Below, piece by piece: positions 36,219 to 45,477 of a stretch of DNA of 64,000 nt. How positions within the stretch are numbered: position 1 is the first letter of the stretch; each line of letters begins with the position of its first letter. A program made the position numbers and the translations under genes. Source of the stretch: JADJGC01 sp964617645 (GTDB lineage Bacteria; Zixibacteria; MSB-5A5; CAIYYT01); assembly GCA_964617645.1 (NCBI GenBank), contig CAZTYE010000011.1, positions 60,285 to 124,284 of the forward strand. Direction: 5' to 3'. Below the pieces are notes generated by a model that saw only the letters and a program-made list of their open reading frames with translations, was not told where the DNA came from and ran no database searches.

Positions 36219-37361
36219 ATGACATACAACGTCCACGAGTCGCAGCAGGCGGTTCGCGACCTGTTCAAGGAAATCGGCCCAACCATCGAAAAAATGGGAC
36301 GCGAATGGGACCGTAAGCCCGACGGCTTCGCGCACGACATCTACAAGTTTATCGGCTCGAAAGGCCTGTGCGGCTTCAATATGCCCAAACAGTACGGCGG
36401 CGGCGGCAAGAGCGGCCTCGAATACGCCACCATGATGGAAGAAATCTCCTGGTGGGATCCGCCGTCATCTTTGCTCGCGGCGGTCGGTCAGCTGGCCTGT
36501 GATCCGATCATTCGCCACGGCAGTGACGAGCAGAAGAAGAAATACATCCCCGATGCCGCCGCCGGCAAGACGATTCCGGCCTTTGCCCTTACCGAACCCA
36601 ATGCCGGCTCCGATGCTGCCAATCAAAGCACAACCGCCACGATTGATGGCGACCACTTTGTTATCAACGGCGAGAAAATATTCATCATGCACGGCGATGT
36701 CTGCAGCCTTGCAGTGACCTTCTGCAAGATCGTCGGCGACGGCGACCGCGACAAAGTATCGGCCATTGTCGTTCCCGGCGACGCACCTGGTCTGCGCAAA
36801 GAGATGCTCAATCATAAAATGGGCATGAAATACGCCACCACTGGCCGTCTGTGGTACAACAATGTCAAAGTGCCGCGTTCGAATTTGCTCGGCGAGGCCG
36901 GCAAAGGCTTTCGCTACGCGATGATGACACTCGACGGCGCCCGCATTGGTATCGCCGCCCAGTCGACCGGCATCGCGCAGCGCGCGCTGGATGAATCGAT
37001 CAAGTACGCCAAGCAGCGCATCGCCTTTGGCGCGCCTATCGCCAAACTGCAGGCGATTCAGTGGATGATTGCTGACATGGGCGTCAAGGTCGAAGCCGCA
37101 CGCCTGTTAACATACAAAGCCGCCCAGTTGCAGGACAAGGGCGAGAAATTCTCGGTGGATGCCGCAATGGCGAAGCTGTACGCCTCCGAGGCCGCCAATT
37201 TCTGCGTCCAGAAGGCGATGCAGATCCACGGCGGCTACGGCTATATCGGCGAATTCTCGGTGATCGAGAAGCTGTATCGCGACCAGCGCGTCTGCGAAAT
37301 CTACGAAGGCACTTCGGAAGTCCAGCGCCTCGTGATCGCCGGCAATCTGCTCCGCGCGTAA
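36219..37361 (+). CDS. Acyl-CoA dehydrogenase
   Basis: FAD-dependent alpha,beta-dehydrogenation of an acyl-CoA, the first step of beta-oxidation or of branched-chain amino acid catabolism. The 380 residues have the two family signatures AFALTEPNAGSDAA and QIHGGYGYIGEFSVIEKLYR, and the catalytic Glu in IYEGTSEVQRL near 364. Proximity to the acyl-CoA mutase genes fits a shared catabolic theme, although the NTPase-TPR gene lies between them. Electron-transfer flavoprotein genes are not in the window. Confidence 0.93.
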   Translation: MTYNVHESQQAVRDLFKEIGPTIEKMGREWDRKPDGFAHDIYKFIGSKGLCGFNMPKQYGGGGKSGLEYATMMEEISWWDPPSSLLAAVGQLACDPIIRHGSDEQKKKYIPDAAAGKTIPAFALTEPNAGSDAANQSTTATIDGDHFVINGEKIFIMHGDVCSLAVTFCKIVGDGDRDKVSAIVVPGDAPGLRKEMLNHKMGMKYATTGRLWYNNVKVPRSNLLGEAGKGFRYAMMTLDGARIGIAAQSTGIAQRALDESIKYAKQRIAFGAPIAKLQAIQWMIADMGVKVEAARLLTYKAAQLQDKGEKFSVDAAMAKLYASEAANFCVQKAMQIHGGYGYIGEFSVIEKLYRDQRVCEIYEGTSEVQRLVIAGNLLRA

Positions 37362-37384
37362 CTCAATCTGATTGCAGGTTTGTG

Positions 37385-37407
37385 TGGGGCACGGAATCCG
37401 TGCCCCA
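37385..37407. repeat. Near-perfect 23-bp palindrome after the acyl-CoA dehydrogenase
   Basis: TGGGGCACGGA (37385-37395) is mirrored by TCCGTGCCCCA (37397-37407) with one base in the centre. No T-tract follows, so it is a REP-like palindrome or a protein/RNA site rather than a classical terminator. Confidence 0.7.
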
Positions 37408-37432
37408 TCTCATTTGTGAGCGACTGACGACC

Positions 37433-38272
37433 ATGCTCTCCCTCGGCGACTACACTATCGACTGCATCGTCGATAACCGCATCTTCCTCGATGCCGGCTC
37501 GGTTTTCGGCATCATTCCCAAATCGATCTGGAGCAAACTCCAGACCGCCGATGAAAACAACCTGATTCCGTTCGATGTCAATGTCTTCGTTGCGCGCGGT
37601 CACGGCCGCACTATCATCTTCGATGCCGGCCTCGGCGATTTCCTCGAAGAGCGTCAGCAGAAACTCTACGGCGCCTTGCAGCCCTCGCGACTGATCTCCG
37701 GCCTGGCTGCGTTGGGAATCGACCCGGCACAGGTCGACACCGTCGTCCTCACTCATCTGCATTGGGATCACGCCGGCGGCGCGTTTCGCCGCGGCGCCTT
37801 TGGCGCCAGGCTGGTCTTCCCAAACGCAGCGCATTATGTCCATGAATGGGAATGGGAGGATGCCAATCATCCCGATGAACGCACTTCCGGCGTCTACTTT
37901 CCGGAGCGGCTCAAGGCGTTAGGCGACGCCGGTCGCTTGAAGCTCATGACCGAAGACCACACCGAAATTGCCCCGGGCTTCGGCTTGCGCCGTATCGGCG
38001 GCCATACGCGTGGACAGCTCGGAGTTGAAATCGAATCGCGAGGGCAGAAACTCATCTACTACGCCGACAATTTTCCAACCTGCCACCACCTGAAAGTCCC
38101 CTACGTCTCCGCCACCGATCTCTATCCGATCGATACCCAGCGCTGCAAACGCGAAACGCTGCCGCGAGCTTTTGAAGGGAAGTGGCTGATCGCCATCGAT
38201 CACGACCTCGACTGCAAGATCGCCCGCCTCAAGTACGACGGCCTCAAATACACCTGCGAGAAAGTGCTTTAA
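37433..38272 (+). CDS. MBL-fold metallohydrolase
   Basis: 279 residues. LTHLHWDHAGG is the canonical H-x-H-x-D-H metal motif (near 107), with HYVHEWEWEDANHPDER (cap region), IGGHTRGQLGVEI (metal His), YYADNF (bridging Asp) and AIDHDLD (late His). The fold resembles lactonase/PqsE-like and glyoxalase II-like enzymes; the substrate is not evident. ATG 37433 is chosen because the upstream frame runs back into the palindrome at 37385. Confidence 0.88.
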   Translation: MLSLGDYTIDCIVDNRIFLDAGSVFGIIPKSIWSKLQTADENNLIPFDVNVFVARGHGRTIIFDAGLGDFLEERQQKLYGALQPSRLISGLAALGIDPAQVDTVVLTHLHWDHAGGAFRRGAFGARLVFPNAAHYVHEWEWEDANHPDERTSGVYFPERLKALGDAGRLKLMTEDHTEIAPGFGLRRIGGHTRGQLGVEIESRGQKLIYYADNFPTCHHLKVPYVSATDLYPIDTQRCKRETLPRAFEGKWLIAIDHDLDCKIARLKYDGLKYTCEKVL

Positions 38273-38368
38273 TTGTTCGTCCCAAGCTACCGCTCAAGTC
38301 AGCATCCATTCTTGTCGACAACTCTCATATATGTTTCGAAACGCCAAATCTCGCCCGGTGATGCCGCT

Positions 38369-38740
38369 ATGATCGATCGTCGCCGCGCCGAACGAAAGAT
38401 TCCCGAGATGGGATTGCAGCTAATCGACGAAGTCACCGGCGAACCGCTCGGAACAATCCTCGATCTGAATGTCCACGGCTGCCGCATCTTCAGCAAGGAA
38501 GACTTCGAAGTTGGCGAGAAGTGTCGCACCCACGTTGTGCTCCCCGAGCCGATCGTCCAGGTTTCAGACCTGATTCTCCCCGCGGAATGTTGTTGGGTCG
38601 GCATTCGTAACGGCGACGGATTTGCCGAGGTCGGCCTCAAATTTTTCGATCTTCCGCCGCGCGAACGATTGGTGCTCGGATTTCTCACTGTGCCCTGGAA
38701 TGTCCAGAGCGAGTCAAAGCGCGAAACGAAGACATCATAG
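38369..38740 (+). CDS. PilZ domain protein (c-di-GMP receptor)
   Basis: 123 residues from the ATG at 38369. It carries both ligand motifs of PilZ: RRRAERK at the N-terminus (the RxxxR part) and DLNVHGCRI (D/N-x-S-x-x-G part, with His in the Ser position). Single-domain PilZ proteins act as c-di-GMP-dependent adaptors for motility, secretion or exopolysaccharide. No cyclase or phosphodiesterase is near. A hairpin terminator follows at 38773. Confidence 0.85.
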   Translation: MIDRRRAERKIPEMGLQLIDEVTGEPLGTILDLNVHGCRIFSKEDFEVGEKCRTHVVLPEPIVQVSDLILPAECCWVGIRNGDGFAEVGLKFFDLPPRERLVLGFLTVPWNVQSESKRETKTS

Positions 38741-38772
38741 ACAATTTCACTCAGCAACTGCGGCCAAGCAAG

Positions 38773-38801
38773 ACGGCGTCAGGAGCGATTCCTGACGCCG
38801 T
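38773..38801 (+). terminator. Terminator after the PilZ gene
   Basis: ACGGCGTCAGGA and TCCTGACGCCGT pair over 12 bp around a GCGAT loop, followed by TTTGTATTTC. It separates this gene from the convergent dockerin gene. Confidence 0.8.
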
Positions 38802-38828
38802 TTGTATTTCACTCCCTGAAATCTTCGC

Positions 38829-40862
38829 TCAGCACGGGTCGCAGGGAGCCGGTCCACCGGAAAAAACATAATTGATCAGATACACCACATCGGCGATGGA
38901 CAATCCGATATCACAATTCGCATCCCCGCGCATCGTCGGATTCGGCGGCGCGCCACTCGCAAAGATGAAATTCAGCAGATACACGGCGTCGGCAATGGAA
39001 ACCGCGCCGGAAGCATCAGCGTCCCCGGGAACAAACGTGCAGGCCACGAATGACTGCGTTACCGACCATTGATTGTCGGGACAGCCGGAGACGCCGCGAG
39101 CGCGCCAGAAGTACCGCGTCTCTCCGGTGAAATTGCCTGCGCTCAGATTGTTGGCGTTGACGGTCGTGTCAATCAACGGCGACGCGAACAATGAGTCTTC
39201 ATCGACCTGCAGGATGTACGTCGCGGCCGGATCCGCAAGATCCCAAGTCAGCGTAACCGGAACTCGGGCGCGCTCATCGTTGATCGGAGACGTCAAGTTC
39301 GGAGCTACGACTTTCGCCGGCACACGGCCGATCCATGTGCGCCACACGCTCGTCGAACTTGTATTAAATTCGTGGCAAATCCAGACATTGTTCGGATCGT
39401 CCGGGTCACCGGCAATGCCCGAGTAATCTCCCCAGCGCACGGGCGAACCGCCGCCGCGCGGGCCTTCACCGGCCTTGATGACCCGGCTGCCGGCTCCGGG
39501 AGCTACTTCTTCGGCGCACCACACGCCGATGTATTCATCGGCGGCCGATCGGTTGTAACCGAGAAAGATTCGGTCCGACGGATCGACGTAGATATTAGGG
39601 AAGTAGTAATCCTTCTTATCAGCGCCGAAAACAAAGTCGATACTTGCAGTCGAGGTCACGGTGTCGATACCGAACAACCTAATGGCGGCAACCGTACCCG
39701 ACCCCCAATCGAAGGCCTGGTCAAACGCCGTATAGACTTTTCCGTTGCGGTAAAACACATCCTGCGTCATCGATCCCAGCAGCCCAACGTTGTTGCCGCC
39801 CAGTTGGCGGGCGTTGGGCGGAGAAGGATAGTTGGCAACGTTGACTTGCGGTCGCAGCTCAAGCGACGGCGTGCCCACCGGATCGGTTATCTTCCAGTAA
39901 GTTGTAGAGCTTGAGCCGTACCAGATGTTGCTCAATAGAAATTCGCCATCGGCGTCACTCAAAGTCACCGCCGGTTTGACGGTGAATGCAACCGAGAAAT
40001 TGTTGTAGCGGAGATCCCAAAAATCGGTGAACGCAACCGCCGCGCCGGAATATAACTGCGCTTTGGGCAGGATGCGAACTTTGGCGTAAAGGTAGTCGCC
40101 GGGGAACGTCCACATATTGGAAGTCAGATAAACGGCCTCATCGTAATCAAAACCCAGTCCCGGATAGTCCGGCCAGATGTTCGCCGGCTCATCACCGTTG
40201 ACGGTTGCGTCGAAATTGTAATTGTACCAGCTACCCATGGCATTCGCCGTCTGCGATACCGACACCAGGAATGACGCCTGCGACACGTCGTCGGTGCAGA
40301 GGTACAGGATGATGAATCGCTGCGCGACCGGATCGAACACCACTTTCGGGTCAAAGATGAACCCCGAAGCCGGCGGCGGGGAAGTCGAGGCAAACCAGAA
40401 TCCGGCCGTCGTCTGCAGCAGTTTGGCGCCGCTGTTTTTGTCGAAAACCGCAATCGAACTATTAACGACTTCGACGACATGATTCGGCCCGGCGGCCACG
40501 CTCGGATCAGGCGGGTCCCAACCGGTGCTGTTAATCCCGACGAAAGACTTGCACGGCGCGTACCCGGATGCATCCCGTGCGCCCTTGTCGCCGTTGCGAT
40601 CCAAGATATGTCGTGGATTGGCCGGATCGAAGCTCTCGATCCCTTTCGTCCAATCGGGCTTGGGTATTGGATTCTTGTGAACTTTGCGCTTAGGCTTATT
40701 CTCGGAGATGGGATGCGGAACGGCGTTGATTTGCTCGGCGGAAACCACTGACGGCGCAGTCGCCCCGGCGGATCGGCCGCGCTTGTATGAGGCGGAATCG
40801 GCCCCATCGGCGCGTGTGCCGCAGAGCGCAAGTACGATCAAAAGCACACTGAAGCGGTTCAT
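38829..40862 (-). CDS. Large secreted dockerin-tailed protein
   Basis: 677 residues from the ATG at 40862. Signal peptide MNRFSVLLIVLALCGTRADG. Residues about 110-480 form a repetitive beta-rich region (VAAGPNHVVEVVNSSIAVF, DPKVVFDPVAQRFIILYL, PDDPNNVWICHEFN) resembling BNR/sialidase-like propeller proteins. A fibronectin type III-like module follows (LTWDLADPAATYILQVDEDS, GETRYFWRARGV). The tail is a dockerin (GDADASGAVSIADAVYLLNF, then GDANCDIGLSIADVVYLINY). Extracellular; partner and substrate unknown. Confidence 0.75.
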   Translation of the reverse strand: MNRFSVLLIVLALCGTRADGADSASYKRGRSAGATAPSVVSAEQINAVPHPISENKPKRKVHKNPIPKPDWTKGIESFDPANPRHILDRNGDKGARDASGYAPCKSFVGINSTGWDPPDPSVAAGPNHVVEVVNSSIAVFDKNSGAKLLQTTAGFWFASTSPPPASGFIFDPKVVFDPVAQRFIILYLCTDDVSQASFLVSVSQTANAMGSWYNYNFDATVNGDEPANIWPDYPGLGFDYDEAVYLTSNMWTFPGDYLYAKVRILPKAQLYSGAAVAFTDFWDLRYNNFSVAFTVKPAVTLSDADGEFLLSNIWYGSSSTTYWKITDPVGTPSLELRPQVNVANYPSPPNARQLGGNNVGLLGSMTQDVFYRNGKVYTAFDQAFDWGSGTVAAIRLFGIDTVTSTASIDFVFGADKKDYYFPNIYVDPSDRIFLGYNRSAADEYIGVWCAEEVAPGAGSRVIKAGEGPRGGGSPVRWGDYSGIAGDPDDPNNVWICHEFNTSSTSVWRTWIGRVPAKVVAPNLTSPINDERARVPVTLTWDLADPAATYILQVDEDSLFASPLIDTTVNANNLSAGNFTGETRYFWRARGVSGCPDNQWSVTQSFVACTFVPGDADASGAVSIADAVYLLNFIFASGAPPNPTMRGDANCDIGLSIADVVYLINYVFSGGPAPCDPC

Positions 40863-41005
40863 TTGGTACCCATGTTGCAAGAGTTAAGGACAACGGATTC
40901 GGCCTCTGCATCAGTATCGGCAGAATTGGTCGAAATCAAGCTCGTACTTCAATATAGCTCGCGAAAGCCATTGAACAACCGCAAATCTCGACATACCTTG
41001 GCAAC

Positions 41006-41302
41006 ATGGACAATGATCCTGATGCCCCCGTCGAGTATCCGATCGACGGCGTGCTTGACCTGCACACCTTCTCGCCTCGTGACGTCAAGGAACTTATCCC
41101 GGCGTACATCGCCGCATGCCTCGATCGGCACGTTTTTCAATTGCGGATCATTCACGGCAAAGGTACCGGAAGCTTACGCGAAACAGTGCACGCTCTGCTC
41201 CGGCGGGACGAACGCGTCGCCACCTTTCGGCTCGACCCCGATCTGCGCTCGTCTTGGGGCGCGACGTTAGTGGATCTTAAGCAGACGCCACCGGCTTCGT
41301 GA
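41006..41302 (+). CDS. Stand-alone Smr domain protein
   Basis: 98 residues consisting only of the MutS2-type Smr domain: VLDLHTFSPRDVKELI at the start (the LDLH motif) and LRIIHGKGTGSLR (the HGKGxG motif). Smr domains bind or nick branched nucleic acid or mRNA in ribosome rescue. The short form has no MutS part. It could act in RNA surveillance together with RqcH, but that is only inference. Confidence 0.9.
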   Translation: MDNDPDAPVEYPIDGVLDLHTFSPRDVKELIPAYIAACLDRHVFQLRIIHGKGTGSLRETVHALLRRDERVATFRLDPDLRSSWGATLVDLKQTPPAS

Positions 41303-41407
41303 TCGTTGTAACTAATCGATAATAAAACCAGTATATTCAAGCGAGTGGCGATCCACTCTGAGGAAATGAAATTCAATAGTACCCCAGATACGGTAAGGAG
41401 ACAACCC

Positions 41408-43387
41408 ATGAAATTGGGAAAGGCTCGACTATTGTCTTGCGCTGCAGTGCTGCTGGTAGTCGCTTTGGCGCAAGTCGCTGCGGCGGCGCCGGACAAAGAA
41501 ACCGCCGAACTGATCAAGCGCGCCGGCGGTCTCAAGGAATATCCCGAGGCTAACGCGCTCGTGATTCGTGCGCAATCCAACTACGACGTCAATGAAAACG
41601 GCACTTACGTCAATCGCGTGCACCTGTTGGCGAAGATCCTGACCGACAAGGGTTTCGACGATTACGGCGAAATCAAAGTTCCGTTCTACAAGACTTACGA
41701 CAGCGTCATCGTCGTCACCGCCCGGGTAATCAAGCAGGATGGTGAGATTGTTGACGTGCCGCGTGACCAGATGAAGGACATCTCATCGGCGACGACCGAG
41801 GCGATGAACATCTACGAGAGCGACGCGCTCGAGCGCGTGGTGCCATTCAAGAATCTTGAAGTTGGCGATTGCATTGAATTGGTCTATGAAGACCATCTCT
41901 TCCACGCGTTCATGGATGGTCAGTTCGACGGTTTGGACGTGTTTCAGGCCTTTGACCCGATTATCCACAAGGAGACGAATGTCATCATCCCGCAATCGAT
42001 GAATCTGCGCCATGTCGTGCGCAACGGCGAGGTGAAGTACGCCAAAAAGCAAGCCGGCGACAAAGTCAGGCACACCTGGTCGGTCGAAGATATGCCCCGT
42101 ATCGTCAGCGAGCCGGCCATGCCGCCGCTCATCGAAGTTGCCCCGACTGTTGTCTTTTCGACCATCGATTCCTGGGAGACAATCTCCAAGTGGTGGAATG
42201 ACATGGCCGGCAAGCAAATGACGATGAACGACGCCTTGCGCGCCGAAGTCGCCGCGCTGACCAACGACAAATTTTCCAAGGAAGACAAGATCAACGCCAT
42301 TTATCACTACGCCGCTCAGAAGATCCGTTACATGGGGCTGGGCACCGGCAAGAAGAAAGGTCTTGAGCCGAAGCCGGCCACCGAGACCTTCGAAACCAAA
42401 TACGGCGTTTGTCGCGATATCGCCACTCTGATGGTCGCGATGCTGCGCGAGGCAAACATCGAATCAGAAGTTGTGCTCACCAATATGGGAGCCGAAGTCG
42501 AGTACGGTATTCCGTACGTCGGCTTTAATCACGCAATCGTTGCGATCAAGAATGACGATGGCGGCTATACCTACGCCGACCCCACAGTTGACAATTCTGT
42601 CGATTGGCTTCCGGCTATTGAGAGCAACCAGCAGGTGCTGGTTTGCACGCCGCAGGGCAAAACCCTCGCCGACACGCCGTTGACGCCGGCGAAAGAGAAC
42701 CTCGGTAAGGTTCGCGCCCAGTCGATTCTCAGCGAGAACGGCACGTTCACCTCCGAAGTCTCCATCGTTACCGACGGAATCTACGACCTCGCTCTGCGCC
42801 AATGGGCACAGTCGATTCCGACGGCGCAGATGTCCATGATTTGGAACTACGTGTTGCAGCAGGTTTATCCGGGCACGCGCCTCACCGGATTCGAGCACTC
42901 GGAAACCGAAGACATGACTCTCCCGTTCACGATCAAATTCTCCTATCGCGTCGACAACTATCCGACCAACGCCGGGGAGTTCGTCCTGATGAAGAGCCCG
43001 GTTTCGATGGGCGCGTTCGAGCTGGTCTCCAAGTTCCTTCTGGGCGCCGCTTCGCTGCCGGAGCGCAAGTACCCGTTTGAGCTGGGATTTACTTTCGGCG
43101 CCGAAGAGGAAGAAACGATAACGCTTCCCCCCGGCATGAAGCTGCGTTCAATGCCCGACCCGGTCGCCATCAGCAAAGGTCCAGTGGATTACAAAATGAC
43201 TTACGTCAGTTCACAGTCTCAGGAACTCGAAAGCGGCGCTACGCAGGTGACCTACAAGAAAGAATTCATGATCAATCAGACGAAGATGTCGCCGGAGGAA
43301 TACGCGCAGTTCAAAGCAGTGATGAAAGCGGCCTCGAAGTCGGAGCGCGGGGAATTGATCATGAAGCGCGAAGGCGCCGGCAATTAG
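41408..43387 (+). CDS. Secreted DUF3857/transglutaminase-like protein (triad intact)
   Basis: 659 residues; AAGGAG lies before the ATG at 41408. Signal peptide to about residue 28, an N-terminal DUF3857 beta domain (VHLLAKILTDKGFDDYGEI), then the transglutaminase-like core with Cys335 (YGVCRDIATLMVAMLREA), His375 (GFNHAIVAI) and Asp391 (YTYADPTVD), and a C-terminal beta domain. The intact triad predicts a cysteine protease, amidase or transglutaminase activity on exported proteins or peptides. A paralogue follows directly, 25 bp downstream. Confidence 0.85.
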   Translation: MKLGKARLLSCAAVLLVVALAQVAAAAPDKETAELIKRAGGLKEYPEANALVIRAQSNYDVNENGTYVNRVHLLAKILTDKGFDDYGEIKVPFYKTYDSVIVVTARVIKQDGEIVDVPRDQMKDISSATTEAMNIYESDALERVVPFKNLEVGDCIELVYEDHLFHAFMDGQFDGLDVFQAFDPIIHKETNVIIPQSMNLRHVVRNGEVKYAKKQAGDKVRHTWSVEDMPRIVSEPAMPPLIEVAPTVVFSTIDSWETISKWWNDMAGKQMTMNDALRAEVAALTNDKFSKEDKINAIYHYAAQKIRYMGLGTGKKKGLEPKPATETFETKYGVCRDIATLMVAMLREANIESEVVLTNMGAEVEYGIPYVGFNHAIVAIKNDDGGYTYADPTVDNSVDWLPAIESNQQVLVCTPQGKTLADTPLTPAKENLGKVRAQSILSENGTFTSEVSIVTDGIYDLALRQWAQSIPTAQMSMIWNYVLQQVYPGTRLTGFEHSETEDMTLPFTIKFSYRVDNYPTNAGEFVLMKSPVSMGAFELVSKFLLGAASLPERKYPFELGFTFGAEEEETITLPPGMKLRSMPDPVAISKGPVDYKMTYVSSQSQELESGATQVTYKKEFMINQTKMSPEEYAQFKAVMKAASKSERGELIMKREGAGN

Positions 43388-43412
43388 CTAAGGGCAAATT
43401 GGAGGGATGAAA

Positions 43413-45365
43413 ATGTTCAAATACAGCTTAATCGCGCTGTTGTTGGTCGCTCTTTCCCTTGGCTGCGCGATAGCTTCGGCTAAGACCTTCACGGAAGATG
43501 AGATCGGCGCCATGATCGCTGCGGCGCCCGGCCCCGAGCGCTACCCGCAGGCCGCGGGATACATCATCCTCAATCAGCGGGCGTCGGAGTTCAATGCCGA
43601 CGGCAGCGGCACGACGGACTGGCGCTACGTCGTCAAGATTCTCGCCGAACGCGGCAAAGAAAAATTCGGCGATGTCAAACATCGTTACAATGCGCTCACC
43701 GATTCGGTAGTTGTGTTGAAGGCAGTAACCCACAAAGCGGATGGCTCCGTGATGGCGGTGGAGGCGAAAGCGATCCATGACCTCACGCCGGCCGACTTGT
43801 CGAACGCGGCGATCTATTCGAACATTCGCCACAAAGTGATCAACTTCCCGGCGCTGCAGCCGGGCGCGACGATCGAACTCCAACTGCGCACCTATCACAA
43901 GGCCGCGGACAGCGATGACGAGCGATTCTTCGGTGGCGCCGATAATTACCAGTTCACCGACCCGGTTGCGTACAAAGAAGTGTCACTGACGCTGCCAAGT
44001 CAGTTTCCAATCCGCCACGTCTTCCAAAACGAAGGAGTTGATTACACATCGTCCGCAAGCGGCGACAAGACAACTTATGTCTGGTCCAATGAGAACTCGA
44101 CGCAAATCATCGAAGAACCGGGCATGCCGAACTTGACTCGCATTGCGCCGCGGGTGGTCTATTCCTCTGTGGATAGTTGGGACGAGATCGGCAATTGGGT
44201 CGGCGACCAGTTTTACCGCCACGTCAAGACCGATGGCGACATTTCCCGCAAGTCGGCGGAGCTAACCAAGGGCGCAAAATCTACCGACGATAAAATCGAG
44301 AAGATCGGCCTCTACGTGATTAGCGAAATTCGCAACGTCGCCGAAAACAGCCTGCCCCTGGGACTCGCCGGCTACGAGCCGAACGACGCGGATGTGGTTT
44401 TGGCCAACAAATACGGCGATTGGCGCGACAAGGCCGTGTTGTTGATTTCGCTGCTGCGCGCGGCCGGTATCGAGTGCTTTCCGCATTTTGTCAATCGCAA
44501 TGACGCGATACTCGCCGCCGATATGCCGACCTTAAAGCAGTTCGACGCGGTGTTTGTTTACGTGCCGCAATATCGAAACGCGCCGTTGTGGATCAATCCG
44601 TTCGGCGATTCCGAGGCGTTTGGTCACTTGGCCGATGCCCAAGGCTCAATCGGCCTGCTCGTCAAAGATAAGTCTTCCGAATTGCTGCTCGTGTCGGATA
44701 CGCCGCCGGAGACTAATCTCGCCGACTGTAAATTCGAGATGCTCATAAAATCGAACGGCGATGTCGAGGGTAGCGCCGGCTGCATGCTCACCGGCTTGTT
44801 CGACAATATGGCGCGATTGAGCCTCAAGAAGGCCACACCGAAAGAGCGCGAGCAATATTTCCAGATGGCGGCGAATGCCATGGGTGAAGGATCGAGCAGT
44901 CGGGAGTTCAGCGTATCGGATTTGAACGACCTCCTCAAACCGGTCGAGGTCGGCCAGAAGTACCTAACGCCGGAGATGGGGATTGTTCAGGGCGAGATGA
45001 TGATCTTCCGCGTGCCCGACCTGCCGTTCGGCTTCGCGCAAGTCCCAGCCTCGCCGGCGATGCAGATGCGCAATTACGACATGATGATTCAGGACAACTT
45101 GGTGCTGAAAAAACAGGGCGTCGTGCATCTTCCGGCCGGCTTTAAGGCGGTGTATGTCGCCGATCCGCTGAAGATTGACAACGGCTTCGGTCAGTGGCAA
45201 ACTGCGCTCACGCTGAACGGCGACTCCACCGAGGTCTTCTACAGCGCTTCCGTGCGACTCACGGACAAGGAGATTGACACGGACGAATACTCGGAGTTCA
45301 AAAAGACCTTCGACGATTTCTCGGCGCCGCGAAACTTCCTGATCCTGTTGGAGAAGAAGCAATAG
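43413..45365 (+). CDS. Paralogous DUF3857/transglutaminase-like protein with a lost triad
   Basis: 650 residues; GGAGGG sits six bases before ATG 43413. Signal peptide MFKYSLIALLLVALSLGCAI, then the same domain plan as the upstream gene. At the triad positions it has Trp337 (YGDWRDKAVLL), Ala379 (FDAVFVYV) and Asn395 (LWINPFGD) in place of Cys, His and Asp. It cannot catalyse by the usual mechanism, so it is likely a binding or regulatory partner of the intact enzyme. A strong hairpin terminator follows. Confidence 0.82.
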   Translation: MFKYSLIALLLVALSLGCAIASAKTFTEDEIGAMIAAAPGPERYPQAAGYIILNQRASEFNADGSGTTDWRYVVKILAERGKEKFGDVKHRYNALTDSVVVLKAVTHKADGSVMAVEAKAIHDLTPADLSNAAIYSNIRHKVINFPALQPGATIELQLRTYHKAADSDDERFFGGADNYQFTDPVAYKEVSLTLPSQFPIRHVFQNEGVDYTSSASGDKTTYVWSNENSTQIIEEPGMPNLTRIAPRVVYSSVDSWDEIGNWVGDQFYRHVKTDGDISRKSAELTKGAKSTDDKIEKIGLYVISEIRNVAENSLPLGLAGYEPNDADVVLANKYGDWRDKAVLLISLLRAAGIECFPHFVNRNDAILAADMPTLKQFDAVFVYVPQYRNAPLWINPFGDSEAFGHLADAQGSIGLLVKDKSSELLLVSDTPPETNLADCKFEMLIKSNGDVEGSAGCMLTGLFDNMARLSLKKATPKEREQYFQMAANAMGEGSSSREFSVSDLNDLLKPVEVGQKYLTPEMGIVQGEMMIFRVPDLPFGFAQVPASPAMQMRNYDMMIQDNLVLKKQGVVHLPAGFKAVYVADPLKIDNGFGQWQTALTLNGDSTEVFYSASVRLTDKEIDTDEYSEFKKTFDDFSAPRNFLILLEKKQ

Positions 45366-45391
45366 TCGGTTCCTCGGCTCTCTCCAAAACG

Positions 45392-45424
45392 AAACCGCGG
45401 CCGGCGCTACGCCTGCCGCGGTTT
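45392..45424. terminator. Bidirectional terminator between convergent genes
   Basis: AAACCGCGGC pairs with GCCGCGGTTT, with a further GGCG/CGCC after one mismatch. TTTTC follows on the plus strand and CGTTTTGG on the minus strand. It serves the transglutaminase pair and the convergent secreted-protein gene. Confidence 0.85.
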
Positions 45425-45477
45425 TCATTATTCCGACGCCGCCCTCTCACTTGAACGGCGCCGGCTGCAACGCACTC

